Assembly: GCA_963676845.2 (NCBI GenBank) | Contig: CAXXKK010000008.1 | Span: 1-64,000, forward strand | Direction of reading: 5' to 3' | Origin: G963662675 sp963676845 | Lineage (GTDB): Bacteria > Bacteroidota > Bacteroidia > Bacteroidales > Prolixibacteraceae | Length of the DNA: 64,000 bases | In this document: positions 34,200 to 43,092 of the stretch, piece by piece | Layout: the number at the start of each line of letters is the position of its first letter | Numbering within the stretch: the stretch's first letter is position 1 | Program-made: the position numbers and the translations under genes | The notes under the pieces: generated by a model | What the model saw: only the letters and a program-made list of their open reading frames with translations | The model's database searches: none | Told to the model about the DNA's origin: nothing

Positions 34200-34228
34200 C
34201 AAAAATAGAAAAAAGCCCGACGAATCAA
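34200..34228 (-). promoter_or_regulatory. Promoter of the tRNA-Arg / GIY-YIG transcript
   Basis: Minus strand: -33 TTG (34226-34228) and -7 TATTTTTG (34200-34207), 18 bp apart. It lies about 45 bp upstream of the tRNA fragment and is the only clear minus-strand promoter serving the locus, so fragment, ORF and intact tRNA are probably co-transcribed. Confidence 0.6.
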
Positions 34229-34404
34229 AAAAAGAAAATAACTGTCTGAGGTAAGGGAACTTATGTAGATATCTAGATATTGCCTATTAACAGAAAATTT
34301 ACAAGATGAATGGCTTTTATGTGTTGAAAATTAGATATTTATGGCTGATTTTCGAAAAATGTTCTTAGAAACATTTTAAATTATCTAATTTAGAAAACCT
34401 TTTA

Positions 34405-34435
34405 TTGGTTGAAACATGCGATACCTCTACTTTTG
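34405..34435 (+). promoter_or_regulatory. Promoter of the sdhCAB operon
   Basis: -33 TTG (34405-34407) and -7 TACTTTTG (34428-34435), 20 bp apart, about 50 bp upstream of the sdhC ATG. Confidence 0.65.
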
Positions 34436-34484
34436 TGGTGCTTTTAAGAATAGTATTAATGTATAAATATAAATTGGTTAACCT

Positions 34485-35165
34485 ATGAGCAATTTTCTGA
34501 CTGCCTCTATCGGAAGAAAGTTTATCATGAGCATCTCAGGGCTTTTCCTGATGGCGTTCATTTGCGTGCATTTAGGACTTAACCTGCTACTTGTCTTTGA
34601 CGATAGTGGTGAGTTATTTAATCTGGGTGCATATTTTATGGCAACAAATCCTTTTATCAAGATCATGGAACCTGTCCTGGGTCTTGGATTTATTGTACAT
34701 ATCCTTTGGTCTTTTTGGCTAAGTCTGCAAAACTACAAGGCACGTCCTGTCGGATATGCCCAATCTAAATTATCGTATTCAAGTACTTGGGCCAGTCGTA
34801 ACATGTTAGTGTTAGGTGCTTTAGTTCTTGTATTCCTGGTAATGCACGTTTATAACTTTTTCTATGTGATTAAGTTTGATCCTCATTCAATGAGCACTAC
34901 GGTGATTGATGGTGTTGAAATGGAAGACACTTACGCATTAGTTGCTGGTCTTTTTAAATCCAGTGTTGTTTACGATCTTATTTATGTATTAGGTGGATCT
35001 CTGTTAGGTTTTCACTTATTTCATGGTTTCTGGTCTGCATTTCACACAATTGGTTTCTCAAACAAACTTTGGATTAGCCGCCTTCAGATAATTGCAAGAG
35101 TTTTTGCAATTCTTGTTGCTGTAGGTTTCTCAATCATTCCATTGTATTTCCTGATTAAATTTTAA
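34485..35165 (+). CDS. sdhC: Succinate dehydrogenase/fumarate reductase cytochrome b subunit
   Basis: 226 residues with five membrane segments, the single-subunit dihaem (type B) anchor also found in Bacillus and Wolinella. Conserved membrane His residues occur in FICVHLGLN (~29), GFIVHILWSF (~69), FLVMHVYNFF (~123) and FHLFHGFWSAFHTIGF (~180), giving the four axial haem ligands. It anchors SdhA and SdhB and passes electrons to or from menaquinone. First gene of sdhCAB; sdhA starts 18 bp downstream. Own promoter at 34405-34435. Confidence 0.93.
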   Translation: MSNFLTASIGRKFIMSISGLFLMAFICVHLGLNLLLVFDDSGELFNLGAYFMATNPFIKIMEPVLGLGFIVHILWSFWLSLQNYKARPVGYAQSKLSYSSTWASRNMLVLGALVLVFLVMHVYNFFYVIKFDPHSMSTTVIDGVEMEDTYALVAGLFKSSVVYDLIYVLGGSLLGFHLFHGFWSAFHTIGFSNKLWISRLQIIARVFAILVAVGFSIIPLYFLIKF

Positions 35166-35183
35166 TCGAAAAGAAATTGAATT

Positions 35184-37124
35184 ATGAGCGTATTAAATTC
35201 TAAAATACCCGAAGGGCCTTTGGCTCAGAAGTGGACAAACTATAAAAATCACCAAAAGCTTGTAAACCCTGCTAACAAACGTAAACTGGATGTGATCGTT
35301 GTAGGAACAGGTTTGGCTGGTGGCGCTGCTGCTGCTTCTCTTGGTGAAATGGGGTTCAATGTAAAGAACTTTACTATTCAGGATTCTCCTCGTCGTGCTC
35401 ACTCTATTGCTGCACAAGGGGGTATCAATGCTGCTAAAAACTATCCAAATGATGGTGACTCTGTTTACCGTCTTTTTTACGATACAATTAAAGGTGGTGA
35501 CTACCGTGCTCGTGAAGCAAACGTTTACCGCCTTGCTGAAGTAAGTAACAGTATTATTGACCAATGTGTGGCACAAGGAGTTCCTTTCGCACGTGAATAT
35601 GGTGGTTTGCTTGACAACCGTTCTTTCGGTGGTGCTCAGGTTAGCCGTACTTTCTATGCTAAAGGTCAAACAGGTCAGCAGTTACTTTTAGGTGCTTATC
35701 AAGCTTTGATGCGCCAGGTAAATGCAGGTACTGTAAAAATGTACACACGTACTGAGTTGGTTGACATCGTTATTATTGATGGTAAAGCTCGCGGTATTAT
35801 TACTCGTGATTTGGTAACTGGCGAACTTCAACGTCATTTTGGTCATGCTGTAGTATTGGCAACTGGTGGTTACGGAAATACATTCTTCCTTTCAACTAAC
35901 GCGATGGGATCAAATGGTTCTGCAGCAGTAAAAGCTTTCCATAAAGGAGCCATGTTTGCAAATCCATGTATGGCACAGATTCACCCAACATGTATTCCTG
36001 TTCACGGTGAATTCCAGAGTAAATTGACTTTGATGTCTGAGTCTCTTCGTAACGACGGACGTATCTGGGTTCCTGCGAAGAAAGAAGATGCTGAAGCGAT
36101 TCGTGCCGGTAAATTAAAACCAACACAAATTGCAGAAGAAGATCGTGACTACTATTTGGAGCGTCGTTACCCTGCTTTCGGTAACCTGGTTCCTCGTGAC
36201 GTTGCTTCTCGTGCTGCAAAAGAACGTTGCGATGCAGGTTTCGGTGTAAACTCAACAGGATTGGCTGTTTATCTTGATTTTAAATCAGCTATTGAACGTT
36301 TGGGTAAAGATGTAATTGAAGCCCGTTATGGAAACTTGTTCCAGATGTATGAAAAAATCGTAGACGAAAATCCATACGAAACACCAATGATGATTTTCCC
36401 TGCTATCCACTATACAATGGGTGGTCTTTGGGTTGATTATGAATTGCAAACAAATATTCCTGGATTATTTGCTGCTGGTGAAGCTAACTTCTCAGATCAC
36501 GGTGCAAACCGTTTGGGAGCATCTGCATTGATGCAAGGTTTGGCTGATGGTTATTTCGTTCTTCCTTATACAATTCAGAATTATTTGGCTGATGAAATCC
36601 GTACGCCACGTATGTCTGGTGATGAGCCTGAATTCATGGAAGCTGAAAAAACTATTAAAGCTCGTTTCGAAAAATTGATGAGCATTAAAGGTAACCGTTC
36701 GGTTGACAGCATCCACAAAGAACTTGGTTTGATCATGTGGGATTTTGTAGGAATGGGACGTAATGAAGCAGGACTAAAAAATGCTCTTGAGAAAATTACT
36801 GCTATTAAGAAAGAATTCTGGAGCAATGTTCGTATTCCTGGAGAAACAAAAGGAATGAATGTTGAGTTGGAAAAAGCAAGCCGTTTAGCTGATTTCATCG
36901 AGATTGGTGAATTGATGGCTCGTGATGCACTGGACCGTGAAGAGAGTTGTGGTGGTCACTTCCGCGAGGAATACCAAACAGGTGAAGGTGAAGCGCTTCG
37001 TCAGGATGATAAATTCGCATATGTTTCTTGTTGGGAATATAAGGGCGAAGATTCAGAACCAGTTATGAATAAAGAAGACCTGGTTTACGAAAGCGTACAA
37101 ATGGTTCAACGTAATTACAAGTAA
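35184..37124 (+). CDS. sdhA: Succinate dehydrogenase/fumarate reductase flavoprotein subunit
   Basis: 646 residues. FAD-binding GTGLAGGAAAASLGEMG (~42), the HSIAAQGGINAAKN segment (~73) with the His that binds FAD covalently, active-site regions around IHPTCIPVHGE (~268) and a HYTMGGLWVDYE block (~410), then GEANFSDHGANRLGASALMQGL (in two parts, ~432). It interconverts succinate and fumarate. Bacteroidetes enzymes of this type work in fumarate respiration or the TCA cycle. Coding is markedly biased to codons such as CGT for Arg, as expected for a highly expressed gene. Confidence 0.96.
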   Translation: MSVLNSKIPEGPLAQKWTNYKNHQKLVNPANKRKLDVIVVGTGLAGGAAAASLGEMGFNVKNFTIQDSPRRAHSIAAQGGINAAKNYPNDGDSVYRLFYDTIKGGDYRAREANVYRLAEVSNSIIDQCVAQGVPFAREYGGLLDNRSFGGAQVSRTFYAKGQTGQQLLLGAYQALMRQVNAGTVKMYTRTELVDIVIIDGKARGIITRDLVTGELQRHFGHAVVLATGGYGNTFFLSTNAMGSNGSAAVKAFHKGAMFANPCMAQIHPTCIPVHGEFQSKLTLMSESLRNDGRIWVPAKKEDAEAIRAGKLKPTQIAEEDRDYYLERRYPAFGNLVPRDVASRAAKERCDAGFGVNSTGLAVYLDFKSAIERLGKDVIEARYGNLFQMYEKIVDENPYETPMMIFPAIHYTMGGLWVDYELQTNIPGLFAAGEANFSDHGANRLGASALMQGLADGYFVLPYTIQNYLADEIRTPRMSGDEPEFMEAEKTIKARFEKLMSIKGNRSVDSIHKELGLIMWDFVGMGRNEAGLKNALEKITAIKKEFWSNVRIPGETKGMNVELEKASRLADFIEIGELMARDALDREESCGGHFREEYQTGEGEALRQDDKFAYVSCWEYKGEDSEPVMNKEDLVYESVQMVQRNYK

Positions 37125-37149
37125 TGGCTTTTTAAATAGGAGATCAATC

Positions 37150-37905
37150 ATGGAAAATACAATAAATCTCACATTAAAGATTTGGCGTCAGAACGGTCCC
37201 AAAGACAAAGGCCGCTTTGAAACCTATAAAGTAGAAAATATCTCAACCGATAGTTCATTCCTTGAAATGTTAGACATTCTGAATGAGCAATTGGTGAGTG
37301 AAAATAAAGAACCTGTTGCATTTGACCACGACTGCCGCGAAGGTATCTGCGGAATGTGTTCATTGTATGTAAACGGACGTCCTCACGGACCAGACGATGA
37401 TGTAACAACTTGCCAGTTGCACATGCGTAAATTCAAAAATGGCGAAACTGTAACTATCGAGCCATGGCGTTCAGCTGCATTCCCTGTAATCAAAGACTTG
37501 ATTGTAGACCGTAATGCATTTGATAAAATCATTGCTGCAGGTGGTTATGTTTCAGTAAGTACTGGTGGTGTGCCAGATGCAAACGCAATTCCAATTCCAA
37601 AAGATGCTGCTGATGAAGCTATGGATGCTGCATCATGTATCGGTTGTGGAGCTTGTGTTGCTGCTTGTAAAAACTCATCTGCCATGTTGTTCCTTTCGGC
37701 AAAAGTGAGCCAGCTGGCTTTATTGCCACAAGGTAAAGTTGAAGCTGCACGTCGTGCAAAAGCAATGGTTGCCAAAATGGACGAACTTGGTTTTGGTGGT
37801 TGTACAAACACCGGAGCTTGTGAAGTTGAATGTCCTAAAGGCGTTTCAATTGCAAATATTGCCCGCTTAAACCGCGAGTACTTAGTTGCAAGGTTAAAAG
37901 ACTAA
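37150..37905 (+). CDS. sdhB: Succinate dehydrogenase/fumarate reductase iron-sulfur subunit
   Basis: 251 residues. N-terminal [2Fe-2S] domain with CREGICGMC (~62) and TCQLHM (~84); C-terminal ferredoxin domain with CIGCGACVAAC (~164, [4Fe-4S]) and GGCTNTGACEVECPKGVS (~216), supplying the [3Fe-4S] and remaining [4Fe-4S] ligands. It carries electrons between the flavoprotein and the cytochrome b anchor. Last gene of sdhCAB, 25 bp after sdhA, followed by a strong terminator at 37932. Confidence 0.96.
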   Translation: MENTINLTLKIWRQNGPKDKGRFETYKVENISTDSSFLEMLDILNEQLVSENKEPVAFDHDCREGICGMCSLYVNGRPHGPDDDVTTCQLHMRKFKNGETVTIEPWRSAAFPVIKDLIVDRNAFDKIIAAGGYVSVSTGGVPDANAIPIPKDAADEAMDAASCIGCGACVAACKNSSAMLFLSAKVSQLALLPQGKVEAARRAKAMVAKMDELGFGGCTNTGACEVECPKGVSIANIARLNREYLVARLKD

Positions 37906-37931
37906 TTCGATAAAAGAATTAAAATATAGAG

Positions 37932-37967
37932 TACCCCTTTAACTTAGGTTGAAGGGGTATTTTTTTG
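37932..37967 (+). terminator. Terminator of sdhCAB
   Basis: 8-bp stem TACCCCTT / AAGGGGTA with a run of eight T, 27 bp after the sdhB stop. Confidence 0.9.
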
Positions 37968-37979
37968 CTTTTCAAATGC

Positions 37980-38052
37980 CCGGGTGCGAAGATTTGTAAT
38001 CGTCACTTATATGTGCCTTATGCTGCTGCAAGAACCCGCGCTAGCGCGGGTT
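37980..38052. repeat. REP-like element with a perfect 20-bp palindrome
   Basis: Ends in the perfect palindrome AACCCGCGCTAGCGCGGGTT (38033-38052), abutting the stop of the minus-strand gene at 38053. The left part (GCGAAGATTTGTAATCG) resembles a diverged form of the GCGCGGATTTGCAATCC core at 42805. Possible terminator for the minus-strand gene as well. Confidence 0.6.
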
Positions 38053-39093
38053 TTACTCAATGCTTTCTTTGTACATAAGATAATCTAACTGTCTTAATTT
38101 CCTTTTATTGTTAGAGTCATTATTGTCATCAGAAGGGATAATATCCATATTTACAGTGTATTTCCACAATTGAGTTGGATCTTCTTTTTTGTGTGAAAAA
38201 ATCAGCTCATAAATAAAATTTGATACGACACAAGAATTTTCCTGCATAGAATAGGTCAAACAGATTTGAGTTTGATAATGGTATCTGTTTGACTGTTTTA
38301 CAGGATTGTTTTGGAAATTACCAACATAGTCAACTTGTTCAATTATCATCGTTTCTTTATTGATATAATAAGTTGCCTGATTTATTAGATTCTTATTTGG
38401 TTTAGAGTGTATGACTTTAATGATGATCTGCTTTTGTGTTGTTGTTTTTCTGCACTTCATTTTAGAGTAGTCTTGTTGAGACGGCCAGCTTACAGAGAAT
38501 ACATTTAAAGGAATTGAACTGGGGTAAGCCAAATAAGGTTGCTTGGATATCTTAATATAAGTCTCCATTTTTAAGCTATCCAGCCAATAATCAGTTTTAG
38601 TTTTTCCATTTTCTTTAGTTTGATGATTAAAACTAATCTGAGCTTCTGATTTCCTTTTAACAGTATCGTTATAGAATAACTTATCATCTCGATAGCAAAG
38701 CCCATCAAATGATTTTATTTGGTGTTTTTGAGTACTATCCCTCGCCTGCAAAAGAGTTTTATAGGCACTTTCCACAGATACAGATACTTCATCAAGAAGA
38801 AAAATCTCTGGTTCAAGTTTTACGATATCCCTATTAATTAATGATTTTGCTATGAAGTATTTATGCTTAAATCCAATACTTTCAATGAAAATGGTATCAT
38901 TTATATTGCAAGAAATGCAAAACTTTCCTACTGAGTCAGAATAAGTTCTTAAATCCTCATTGTTTAATCTTATTGAAGCATATGGAATTGTTTCTTTAGT
39001 TGTGCTGTTTATTAATGATGCTTCAATTATTGTTTGAGCAGAACTATTGGATAAAAATAGAAATGATAAAAAGAATAAAATGTATTTATGCAT
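38053..39093 (-). CDS. Carboxypeptidase-like regulatory domain protein
   Basis: 346 residues: signal peptide (about 1-19, ending SSAQ), one carboxypeptidase-like regulatory beta-sandwich (about 20-100: EASLINSTTKETIPYASIRLN, IESIGFKHKYF, LLDEVSVSV), then about 240 residues without a named domain (HQIKSFDGLCYRDDKLFYND, YINKETMIIEQVDYVGNF). This is the TonB-receptor N-terminal module without a barrel. Function unknown; envelope location likely. It is the third of three such genes on the strand and the most diverged. Confidence 0.75.
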   Translation of the reverse strand: MHKYILFFLSFLFLSNSSAQTIIEASLINSTTKETIPYASIRLNNEDLRTYSDSVGKFCISCNINDTIFIESIGFKHKYFIAKSLINRDIVKLEPEIFLLDEVSVSVESAYKTLLQARDSTQKHQIKSFDGLCYRDDKLFYNDTVKRKSEAQISFNHQTKENGKTKTDYWLDSLKMETYIKISKQPYLAYPSSIPLNVFSVSWPSQQDYSKMKCRKTTTQKQIIIKVIHSKPNKNLINQATYYINKETMIIEQVDYVGNFQNNPVKQSNRYHYQTQICLTYSMQENSCVVSNFIYELIFSHKKEDPTQLWKYTVNMDIIPSDDNNDSNNKRKLRQLDYLMYKESIE

Positions 39094-39294
39094 AGGTTGA
39101 AAATTGGAGATATTTTAGTTCTATAAATTATTGAAAAGATCAATTAATTCGTTAATGCCGTTATTTTGGCGTTTTAACTAGTAAAACTACACGTCAGGAT
39201 ATTGAATACTAAAGTTTTCAAATATGCTATTTTGAGAGAGAACTATAAGCATTTTCATTTTCTTCAAACCAAGTAATTCATAAAATAGAGTAAG

Positions 39295-41226
39295 CTACAG
39301 TGTCGAAAGTTCGAGACTAATTTCCAATCCAAATTTGTTGCTAGCAATGTTTTTGATGTTTTGTATTACCTGATCTTCAATATAAAAGTGTTCGTTATTT
39401 TCAATGTTGATATTTGCATGTTTTCGGGTTAAAAAAAAGCCAGATTTTTCTTTGATGAAGAGTTTTGGAACTGTTCCAAACTCGAGACTATAATAGGGAG
39501 ATATTGAGAGGGTTAATTTGTCAGTCAACTCTTTCTTAAAATCAATCCCCGTTTTTAATTCAAAGCCAGCTTTCCCAACAGTAAGAGAAAGCTTGTCCGC
39601 ATCAAACGTCTTCCTCTTGATCTTAAATTCCTGTGTGTTTGAGAAAGTTTTGGTATTTATTCCATATTTAATTGAACCGATGGAGATGGTTGGACTAATA
39701 AAAATTCGTTTCCCATAACTTTTTAGTGCAAGATCGTATGTAAACCCAAGATGAGTTGATTTATAAAAGTTTGAAATCAGTTCTTCTTTTGTTTCTATGA
39801 ATAACAGGCAATTATTGCTTAAACGATATCCGTAGAGGATTCCCATTAATCCTGAATAATCTTCAGTAGAATTATTTAGAGCTACTGGAATAGAGTAATT
39901 CTGATTAGGGAGGTAATTGAATTGAATATAGGGATGAAAATCATATTGTTTAAACTCCATGGTTAACCCGAAATACATGTTTGAAGCAAAAGAAACGATA
40001 TCACTTGCAAGGTATGGATTACTTGTTTGGTTTTGCTTATTGGAAAGCAATTCAACGGATTGATTATTGCTTATTTGAAGTTGTGTTGTAGAATCTAAGC
40101 TTAATGTAGTATAATCTTTCCATGTTGAATTTGAGTAATCTTCTGCTTCCGAAGAGAAAATGGCAGTATATAAGTCTTGCTCAGAATATGGAATAGGATC
40201 GTTATTATCTTTATCGATATTTGTTGTTACATATTCTGCAAGTAAATTATACTCTATATCTTTAGACGTATTTCTAATTAGCTGCGAGTCATAAGAATAT
40301 TTAAAAAAGTATTTTCCGTCTATTTCTTCATATTGAATGATAGATCTTAGGTCTAAAGCTTCAAGATTGTGCTTTAAGTTCTGTGTTCTCTTCTTTTTCC
40401 CCTCTGATGAATATGTAAAATCAATTCTGATAATCACTTTTGTGTCAATATCCATAAGCAAGTAACCTTTAAATCTGGCATTACTCCTGTATTTTGGAGA
40501 GAAATTGATCTTAAGGAGTTTTTGATCTCCTTGAACGATAAGGCTATCTATCTGGTAAATATATTTTTTGAAATTTGCGTCATCGAGAAAGGCATATCTA
40601 TTTTTCACATAGTCATAATTTAAAGGTTGGTATATACCACCGTAAAAATTGAGAAAAGGGATTGAATCATTAGTTATATCTTTATTAATCCGTGATTTTA
40701 CAATTTTAACGCTTCCATTTTCCTTGTTCTTATAGCTCTTTTTATAAACATCTAAAATCGCTTCGCCAAAGTAGAGGGTATGTTCTTCACTTGTTAAAGA
40801 TTCACGGTAAAATCCTGTTTGGCGACTATTAAAATCAAGATAGTTCTCTGGTATTTTGTCAATAGCTTGTTGCAAATAAATTAGGGATGAATCTCTGGTT
40901 GTAATTTCAACTTCGTTGATGTAATAATCCTGGGCTTTAAGTTTAATCAAGTAAAATGATTGATCCGGTTTAATTTCTAAAGTATCGGATAAATATCCCA
41001 GGTGGGAGACGATAAGGTTTTTCTTATCACTATTTGAGGGTAATGAAAATTCAAATATACCTTCACTATTGCTTATTGTACCTTGATAAGTTCCTTCAAC
41101 TGATAAACTAACAAAAGGTAGAGAAACATCCTTTTCGTCAATTACTTTTCCTGTAATCTGAATGTTTTGTCCAAACAAAATGTATGAACAAATAATGAGA
41201 ATTGAAGTGATTGAATATTTTAACAT
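39295..41226 (-). CDS. Carboxypeptidase-like regulatory domain protein with C-terminal barrel-like region
   Basis: 643 residues: signal peptide (about 1-19), carboxypeptidase-like domain (about 22-105: ITGKVIDEKDVSLPFVSLSVEG, YQGTISNSEGIFEFSL), a middle region with YLQQAIDKIPENY and FYRES, and a beta-rich C-terminal half (about 410-643) that could be an outer-membrane barrel. The N-terminal ~60 residues are nearly identical to those of the upstream neighbour, including at the DNA level, so the two genes are recent duplicates or exchange sequence. Function unknown. Confidence 0.75.
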   Translation of the reverse strand: MLKYSITSILIICSYILFGQNIQITGKVIDEKDVSLPFVSLSVEGTYQGTISNSEGIFEFSLPSNSDKKNLIVSHLGYLSDTLEIKPDQSFYLIKLKAQDYYINEVEITTRDSSLIYLQQAIDKIPENYLDFNSRQTGFYRESLTSEEHTLYFGEAILDVYKKSYKNKENGSVKIVKSRINKDITNDSIPFLNFYGGIYQPLNYDYVKNRYAFLDDANFKKYIYQIDSLIVQGDQKLLKINFSPKYRSNARFKGYLLMDIDTKVIIRIDFTYSSEGKKKRTQNLKHNLEALDLRSIIQYEEIDGKYFFKYSYDSQLIRNTSKDIEYNLLAEYVTTNIDKDNNDPIPYSEQDLYTAIFSSEAEDYSNSTWKDYTTLSLDSTTQLQISNNQSVELLSNKQNQTSNPYLASDIVSFASNMYFGLTMEFKQYDFHPYIQFNYLPNQNYSIPVALNNSTEDYSGLMGILYGYRLSNNCLLFIETKEELISNFYKSTHLGFTYDLALKSYGKRIFISPTISIGSIKYGINTKTFSNTQEFKIKRKTFDADKLSLTVGKAGFELKTGIDFKKELTDKLTLSISPYYSLEFGTVPKLFIKEKSGFFLTRKHANINIENNEHFYIEDQVIQNIKNIASNKFGLEISLELSTL

Positions 41227-41242
41227 ATATTTTAATGATATC

Positions 41243-42433
41243 CTATTTTATCTGATCAATTATTTTTTCTTCATTTTCCGTGAATTGGATAATATTGGGA
41301 TTTTTCCAGAACTCTGTTTGGTAATTATTCCCCAGGCTATATAATGATTTCTTATTTTCGGATTCTTTATTTTTTATTGGATTCTTAGAGATAATATCTT
41401 CAATATCGAAGACCAATAAATCACTGACAAATGAATATTTTATATTAATTCTTTTTCTGTTCCAGATCTTTATGTCAAAACGTCGTTTCAAATATTTCAA
41501 ATGATACATGTTTTTTGCCGTTTCAAAAATTATCTTTGATTCTGTTTCCAGAAGTTTGCCTTTGAGAATAATTAGATTTATTTCTTTGGAGAATTCGGCG
41601 TGAGATGGATCTAGATTCTTTTCAAAAGACATAATTAAGTTTTCCTCTTGGTTTATCTCAATTGTTCCATAATATAGTACTGCATCTTTCTCAGATTTAG
41701 GCTCATATTCAATCTTAAGAATCCTCTCATCAGTGTTTGAAGTAACAAGTTTAAAATTATAATTGACCAAACTTTCTTTCCTAAAAATATCTTTAATTTC
41801 CTCAATTAGTTCTATTAGTTTTACACTGTTTATATCCAAAGGAGATAGAATATCAAATTCAGACTCATCAACGTCTGAGCTGATTTCCATTGCTCTGGAT
41901 TGATTAACTTTAACTTTACTCTTTGTTTTTCCTGATTTTTCAGAAATGTAGTAATCAAGCAATCCATCCGAGAATTTTGTATGGCTATCGTTCTCACCAA
42001 CAAATTCCCTATAATATGTTTTCAGATAAATGGGTAAATTGTCAGTAATTAAATCAACAGAATGATCAACGGCATCATCAATGATTTTAGATATAGATCT
42101 TTCTGTTATGTTTATCTCGTCAATTTCATAGTCTTTTTTATGAAGTTCAACTATGACGTTATCTTCCTGTAATAGCTCTCTTGCGGGAAGGTATTTTTTT
42201 TGATAGTTAATATGTGAAAAGCATATAGTATCCGAGTTAGCCCCCTTGTATTCCAATGAAAAATTCCCTTCACCATTGCTTATTGTACCTTGATAAGTTC
42301 CTTCAACTGATAAACTAACAAAAGGAACAGGAGCTTGATTTTCATCTATTACTTTCCCGTTGATTTGAAGGTTTTGTCCCAACAGGGTGAATGAACAAAT
42401 AATAAGGATTGATGTGATTAAATATCTTAACAT
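41243..42433 (-). CDS. Carboxypeptidase-like regulatory domain protein
   Basis: 396 residues: signal peptide (about 1-19, ending LLGQN), carboxypeptidase-like domain (about 21-105: INGKVIDENQAPVPFVSLSVEG, then YQGTISNGEGNFSLEY), then a region with IIDDAVDHSVDLI and YLKTYYREFVGEND that matches the middle part of the downstream paralogue, but no barrel-like half. The stop is 16 bp from the next gene, so the two form an operon. Function unknown. Confidence 0.75.
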   Translation of the reverse strand: MLRYLITSILIICSFTLLGQNLQINGKVIDENQAPVPFVSLSVEGTYQGTISNGEGNFSLEYKGANSDTICFSHINYQKKYLPARELLQEDNVIVELHKKDYEIDEINITERSISKIIDDAVDHSVDLITDNLPIYLKTYYREFVGENDSHTKFSDGLLDYYISEKSGKTKSKVKVNQSRAMEISSDVDESEFDILSPLDINSVKLIELIEEIKDIFRKESLVNYNFKLVTSNTDERILKIEYEPKSEKDAVLYYGTIEINQEENLIMSFEKNLDPSHAEFSKEINLIILKGKLLETESKIIFETAKNMYHLKYLKRRFDIKIWNRKRINIKYSFVSDLLVFDIEDIISKNPIKNKESENKKSLYSLGNNYQTEFWKNPNIIQFTENEEKIIDQIK

Positions 42434-42804
42434 GTTTATGTGGAGATTTAGCGTTTCCTATGTAAAGGATGAAAGTTTCAATAAGAGGTTTCCTTTTTGA
42501 TATTATTATAAATGTGATAGTAATACCAACGGAAAATTTATCAAAATATGTATTAAGATGTCACAGAAAATGCTTTGTTTGTTTATCATTCTAATATATC
42601 CCAATAATAATCCCATAACTATTTGAGTTAAAACAAGTAGGAATGGTAATAGATAATGAATTTGAGATTTGTAAAGTTTGTTAAATGAAGAAAAGCAAAG
42701 CACAAAGTAATTCTATAAAAGATTAAGGTGAAGTGTTTGTGCCAAATGTATACCAATCTATTATATATATCGGTATTTAATTCTGAAAGAATTGAAATGT
42801 GAAG
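42434..42804. other. Intergenic stretch with no convincing gene
   Basis: AT-rich upstream region of the carboxypeptidase-domain operon. A 65-codon hydrophobic ORF (minus, 42506-42703) is open but unconvincing. No promoter with both boxes was found. Confidence 0.35.
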
Positions 42805-42835
42805 CCCTCGTTAGCGCGGATTTGCAATCCGTGCC
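42805..42835 (+). repeat. REP-like palindrome, left copy of an inverted pair
   Basis: Contains GTTAGCGCGGATTTGCAATC followed by CGTGCC. The GGATT / AATCC arms form a short hairpin. The same core occurs inverted at 42895-42926. Confidence 0.7.
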
Positions 42836-42894
42836 ATTTCAGACTTTAAATCCATGCTGTTACATCAAAATATTCTCTTGTTTTTTTTAAAACA

Positions 42895-42926
42895 AAACAC
42901 GGATCACAGATCCGCGCTAGCTGGGA
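42895..42926 (-). repeat. REP-like palindrome, right copy of an inverted pair
   Basis: Reverse complement reads GCTAGCGCGGATCTGTGATC then CGTG, matching the copy at 42805 with few changes. The two face each other about 90 bp apart, a BIME-like arrangement. Confidence 0.7.
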
Positions 42927-42941
42927 AGTTGACACATTTAA

Positions 42942-43067
42942 TTACAAAATCCAATTGCTGATAACTTTAGCCAGGAAATACCCTAAAGGTAATCCAACGG
43001 CATAACCAATTAGATATGTAAATGTTGATTTTGCTGAGTTAATGGATTCAAAAAAAATTCTAATCAT
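42942..43067 (-). CDS. Very small membrane protein, 41 residues
   Basis: ATG at 43067, stop TAA at 42942-42944. Sequence starts MIRIFFESINSAKSTFTY and carries a single membrane segment (about residues 17-37, LIGYAVGLPLGYFLAK). Real coding is suggested by the clean membrane segment with flanking polar residues and by its position 25 bp after another small membrane-protein gene on the same strand. No family recognised. Confidence 0.5.
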   Translation of the reverse strand: MIRIFFESINSAKSTFTYLIGYAVGLPLGYFLAKVISNWIL

Positions 43068-43092
43068 AAAACAATTTTTTACTGCAAATTAC

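Noticed and set aside
33776..34228. Integrative element attL/attR at a tRNA gene
   Set aside because: No integrase or excisionase, and the repeat is the tRNA 5' half, not the 3' end normally used as att site.
42506..42703. 65-codon hydrophobic ORF on the minus strand
   Set aside because: No family, no promoter or plausible ribosome site, and an ordinary random composition for AT-rich DNA. Kept only as a note in the intergenic entry.
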